Translations under genes and position numbers: made by a program | Assembly (NCBI GenBank): GCA_046349155.1 | Contig: JAXMCW010000001.1 | Coordinates: 248,001-312,000, forward strand | Direction of reading: 5' to 3' | Length of the DNA stretch: 64,000 nucleotides | Source of the DNA: Alsobacter sp046349155 | GTDB lineage: Bacteria; Pseudomonadota; Alphaproteobacteria; Rhizobiales; Beijerinckiaceae | The notes under the pieces: model-generated | Databases searched by the model: none | What the model was told of the DNA's origin: nothing | The model's input: only the letters and a program-made list of their open reading frames with translations | Shown here: one piece after another, positions 60,910 to 64,000 of the stretch | Layout: each line of letters starts with the position of its first letter | Position numbering within the stretch: the first letter of the stretch is position 1

Positions 60910-62730
60910 ATGGACAGCAAGTCGTTCTTTGCAGGGCCTGCACCGACCGAGACACGCGCCGCCGACGCCGATTTCCTGGTGGCGGTCATCCGGTTCATCA
61001 AGAACCACGCGATCACGCTGGCTTTCTTCGTCCTGCTCGGGTTGGGTGGAGGCGTCTACAGCATCGTCAATGCGCGACCTCTGTTCACCGCGTCAAGCAC
61101 CCTGCTGATCGAAAACGGCCGCGTCGACCTCTTCCAGAGGCCATCCATTTTCTCTGACGCCACGGCGGACAACTCCTTCGTCGAAAGTCAGATCGAGGTC
61201 ATCAAGTCCAATACGGTCGCGCGCGAGGTGAAGTCTCTGCTCGGCATCAAGAGTATGGACGAGATCAGCCTGCCCCAGCAGCCGGGCGCCGTCGGCCGGA
61301 TGATGCAATGGATCGCCAGTCAGAAAGAGCGGTTCGTTCCTTCGTCCATCATGCCGGAGTCGAGCGAGCCGCAGGCCAAGACGCCTTACGAAGACCCGAT
61401 CACCGAGGCCCTCGCCGGAGCGGTCACGGTCAGGCGCGTCGGACTGACCTTCGTCATCGACATCTCCGCGACGGCGGAAAGCCCGAAGCTGGCCGCCGAA
61501 ATCGCCAACGCTTTCCCAGAGGCCTACCTCAACGTCGATCGTGAAGCCCGGCTCCAGAACTCGCAGCGCGCCGTCACCTGGATGCAGGAGCGGCTTTCGG
61601 AGATGCGTGACAAGATCGCAGAATCTGACCAAGCGGTCGAAGCGTTCAAACGCGACCGCGGCCAGGTCTCTGCGGACAAGGGGCCTATAAACTCGCAGTT
61701 GCGTCAGCTTGAAAGCGTCTCCACGAGCTACAAGACGCTGTATGACAGCATGCAGGCCCGCTATCTTCAGGAGGTTCAGGAGCAGTCCTTCATTCGCAAT
61801 CGCGGGTGGCTGATCAGCCCTGCGGGCGAGCCGCGAAAGACGTGGCCTCGCACGACGATCGTGCTCGGGGCCGCCATGGTCCTCGGGCTTGCGCTCGGCC
61901 TTGCCTTCAGCGTCATCCGGGAGGCGATTTCTCAGCGCTGGGCCATTATCAGCCAGTATGAGGCCCGGGCCGGCGTGCCGTGCATCGCGACCGTTCCCGT
62001 TGCGTCGGAGACCGGGCTGCGGGCCTGGATGGGGAGGCTGGCCGGCCGCAAGAAGGGCCCGCTCATCCGCGGTATCCTCGATGCTCCGTTCGGTCCGTTC
62101 GCGGAGGAAATCAAGCGCGTGGCGATCCTCATCGCCCGGCGGCATCCCCAGGCCAATCCAGGCGCCGTGATCGGTGTGATTTCCTTGGCGCCCGACGAGG
62201 GCAAGAGCACGATTGCGGCGAACCTTGCCCAGTCGCTCAGGATGGCGGGCCACAAGGTCGTGCTGGTCGATCTCGACAGCCGTAACCCCAGCCTTAGCCG
62301 TGCCTATAGTCCGGTTCTCGACGCCCCCGTGATCGATGAGCCCATGCTTTCCAAGGAGAGAGTGTGGGAGGATCCCGCGGGCAGCCTGGAATTCATCCCC
62401 AACAGCAGTTTCCGGTCCCGCGACAGCATCCGCGACAGCCAGCGTAGGGATCTCCAGGCCGCCATCGTCGCCGACAACGTCAGCATGCTGCGCAAGTTTT
62501 ACCACTACGTGATCGTGGACCTTCCGCCGCTTGGCCTGGTGGCCGATGCCGAGGCTGTCGCCCACCTCGTGGATGACTTCCTCCTTGTCGTCTCCGTCAA
62601 GAAGTCGGAGCCCGAACAGGTCGAGCGAGCCCTCCGGCGCTTCGATCCCACCCGGTCGCAGGTCATGGGCCTGGTTCTCAACCAGATCGATCGGCCGGAT
62701 ACGGGCGGCGACGCGAAGTACTACGGATGA
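60910..62730 (+). CDS. Compact Wzc/ExoP-like chain-length protein with BY-kinase-type ATPase domain
   Basis: A 606-residue inner-membrane co-polymerase that sets polymer length and drives export. Span one is at 34-54, the Wzz-type periplasmic part from 55 to 315, and span two at 316-336 after the proline motif SPAGEPRKTWP. The cytoplasmic ATPase has Walker A SLAPDEGKST (425-434), Walker A' VLVDLDSRNP (451-460) and Walker B VIVDLPP (534-540). The tail ends AKYYG, with only two tyrosines in place of the usual cluster. The protein is 100-180 residues shorter than Wzc or ExoP, the loss being in the periplasmic coiled coil. ATG 60910 is preferred to GTG 60886. Confidence 0.92.
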   Translation: MDSKSFFAGPAPTETRAADADFLVAVIRFIKNHAITLAFFVLLGLGGGVYSIVNARPLFTASSTLLIENGRVDLFQRPSIFSDATADNSFVESQIEVIKSNTVAREVKSLLGIKSMDEISLPQQPGAVGRMMQWIASQKERFVPSSIMPESSEPQAKTPYEDPITEALAGAVTVRRVGLTFVIDISATAESPKLAAEIANAFPEAYLNVDREARLQNSQRAVTWMQERLSEMRDKIAESDQAVEAFKRDRGQVSADKGPINSQLRQLESVSTSYKTLYDSMQARYLQEVQEQSFIRNRGWLISPAGEPRKTWPRTTIVLGAAMVLGLALGLAFSVIREAISQRWAIISQYEARAGVPCIATVPVASETGLRAWMGRLAGRKKGPLIRGILDAPFGPFAEEIKRVAILIARRHPQANPGAVIGVISLAPDEGKSTIAANLAQSLRMAGHKVVLVDLDSRNPSLSRAYSPVLDAPVIDEPMLSKERVWEDPAGSLEFIPNSSFRSRDSIRDSQRRDLQAAIVADNVSMLRKFYHYVIVDLPPLGLVADAEAVAHLVDDFLLVVSVKKSEPEQVERALRRFDPTRSQVMGLVLNQIDRPDTGGDAKYYG

Positions 62731-63956
62731 GCGTCGCCGAACGGTCGAGCCTTGCGGACGAGCCGCCGCTCGCGGCTTGTACCGACCGGAGCCGCACGGC
62801 CGGGGTGCTCTACATCGTCCATGACACGTCCGACGCCGCGGTCCTGCGACGGGTGAAGATGCTGGAGGCCGGGGGGGGCGAGGTGCGCCTGGCCGGCTTT
62901 CGGCGCAGCGATGCCTGCCCCGACGGCGTTGCAGATTTCGGCCAGACGCATGCCGCCAAACTTATCTGGCGCGCGATGGCCGTTCTCCGCATATGCCTCC
63001 AGAACCGCCGGCATGCGCCGCTTGCGTGCAGGGCCGACGCCATCATCTGCCGGAACCTCGAGTCGCTGGTGATCGGCTGGTTGCTGCGCCGATCTGCGGG
63101 CTCGCGGGCTCGCCTGGTCTATGAGGTCCTCGACATCCACCGCGCCATGCTCGGTCGTGGCTTCCCGTCCCGCATGCTGCGCCTCCTCGAGCGCAGGCTC
63201 GCCGCCTCCTGCTCGCTCGTCATCACGAGTTCGCCCGCCTTTGTGCAGTCCTACTTCGACAGCATCAATCCGCTCGGCGTTCCCGTTCGCCTGGTCGAGA
63301 ACAAGGTTTTTCCCGAGGCGGCTGCAGCCAGGGCCGGGCAGTCCGTGCGGCTGCCGCTGCCTGCTGGCGGGGAGCCAATCGTCATCGGCTGGTTCGGGGT
63401 GATCCGGTGCCGCAAGAGCCTCGCCATTCTCTCTGAACTGGCTCGCCTCATGGAGGGCCGGCTCAAGGTTGTCATCCGGGGCAAGGTGGCCGATCACGAG
63501 TTCGACGACTTCGCGGGAACGGTCGAGCGTCATCCCCACCTCGAATACAAGGGTCCCTATCGCAATCCTGACGACCTGCCGCTGATCTACGGAGACATCG
63601 ACTTCAGCTGGGCGATCGACTTCTTCGAGGAGGGCCAGAACTCGAGCTGGCTTCTGCCCAACAGGCTCTACGAAGGCTGCCTGTACGGAGCCGTCCCGAT
63701 CGCGCTCGAGAGCGTCGAGACGGGGCGGTGGCTCGCGGCCCGGGGCATCGGGCTCGTCTTGCCGAGCGTCGAACCCGCGGACATCGCGGGCGTGTTGGGC
63801 CACCTTGATCCGTCCCGACGTGCGGAGCTTGCCGCCGCGGTCCGGCGCCTTCCTGCGACGACGTGGTCCGCCTCGGCGTCGGAGTGCCGGGACATCGTCG
63901 GCGATGTCCTCGGTCGACCGTCCCTGGAGCCGCATCCGCCGACGCCGGATCCGTGA
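62727..63956 (+). CDS. Glycosyltransferase, GT-B type
   Basis: A 409-residue protein whose ATG overlaps the Wzc-like stop by four bases (ATGA), so both are made from one message. The N-terminal domain has GVLYIVHDTSDAAVLRRVKML and 'LVYEVLDIHRAML'; the donor domain has IVIGWFGVIRCRKSLAIL, 'LEYKGPYRNPDDLPLIYGDIDFSWAID' and NRLYEGCLYGAVPIAL, which stands where the E-x7-E motif normally lies. It resembles the group of glycosyltransferases that follow ExoP-like genes. The last ten residues are Pro-rich. Sugar unknown. Confidence 0.88.
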   Translation: MSVAERSSLADEPPLAACTDRSRTAGVLYIVHDTSDAAVLRRVKMLEAGGGEVRLAGFRRSDACPDGVADFGQTHAAKLIWRAMAVLRICLQNRRHAPLACRADAIICRNLESLVIGWLLRRSAGSRARLVYEVLDIHRAMLGRGFPSRMLRLLERRLAASCSLVITSSPAFVQSYFDSINPLGVPVRLVENKVFPEAAAARAGQSVRLPLPAGGEPIVIGWFGVIRCRKSLAILSELARLMEGRLKVVIRGKVADHEFDDFAGTVERHPHLEYKGPYRNPDDLPLIYGDIDFSWAIDFFEEGQNSSWLLPNRLYEGCLYGAVPIALESVETGRWLAARGIGLVLPSVEPADIAGVLGHLDPSRRAELAAAVRRLPATTWSASASECRDIVGDVLGRPSLEPHPPTPDP

Positions 63957-64000
63957 TGCGCGCACCGCTGTGCTCGGTGATCATCGCCAACTTCAATGGC
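63956..64000 (+). CDS. Start of a glycosyltransferase family 2 gene, cut by the window edge
   Basis: Fifteen codons are visible. The ATG overlaps the stop of the upstream gene by one base (TGATG). The product opens PLCSVIIANFNG, which is the N-terminal beta strand and loop of a family 2 glycosyltransferase (S-V-I-I-x-N-x-N-G). It continues the operon with the Wzc-like gene. Confidence 0.75.
   Translation, partial: MRAPLCSVIIANFNG

Overview
The window is high-G+C DNA (about 65-70%) from an alphaproteobacterium, most likely of the order Hyphomicrobiales. The evidence is the gene content: homospermidine synthase beside a COG0019-type decarboxylase, Tat-exported OpgG/OpgD glucan proteins, an ExoX/ExoY pair, TAXI-type TRAP genes with a DUF1850 partner, and a Zur-box-controlled zinc operon with a CobW GTPase. 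The genus cannot be fixed from sequence reading alone. No phage, insertion sequence or CRISPR array was seen, so this looks like chromosome.

Layout. 1-2.8 kb is the tail of a branched-chain-amino-acid-type ABC importer (substrate-binding protein end, LivF-like ATPase) with a PaaK-like acyl-CoA ligase. 2.9-9.5 kb holds a GNAT acetyltransferase, an ornithine/lysine-type decarboxylase with a long, possibly attenuating leader, an OpgG/D protein, a metallo-beta-lactamase-fold hydrolase and homospermidine synthase. 9.5-15.5 kb is a minus-strand metal operon read from a Zur-like box: a tiny His-rich membrane protein, ZnuC, ZnuB, a ZnuA-like protein, a CobW GTPase with a His-rich loop, a WD40 protein and a small Cys-containing protein. 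Next come a second OpgG/D protein, a TAXI TRAP transporter with DUF1850 protein, and an unrecognised gene.

From about 21.9 kb to the right edge the theme is extracellular polysaccharide. There are two polyprenyl-phosphate sugar-transferase-family genes, one of which has lost the catalytic signature. An ExoX-like repressor lies between them. Precursor genes make GDP-mannose (manC, phosphomannomutase), UDP-glucuronate (ugd), probably UDP-xylose (UXS-like) and glucosamine-6-phosphate (glmS). The rest includes several glycosyltransferases, a Wzx/ExoT-type flippase, a GH5 glycanase, a polysaccharide deacetylase and a compact Wzc/ExoP-like protein. No Wzy polymerase or Wza-type outer-membrane protein is visible; they may lie beyond 64 kb. 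Unrelated genes interrupt the region: a phosphatase, a LysR-DoxX-dioxygenase-GST quinone-detoxification set, an RND efflux pair, and a cysteine group (cysE, tRNA-Cys, cysS).

The points most worth following are the degenerate sugar transferase, ExoX and ExoY with a shared upstream motif, the tiny His-rich gene coupled to znuC, the decarboxylase leader, and a protein at 47.7-48.6 kb built from two copies of an uncharacterised Cys-containing module. Several promoters of polysaccharide genes sit in AT-rich islands, one with a perfect CtrA-type site.
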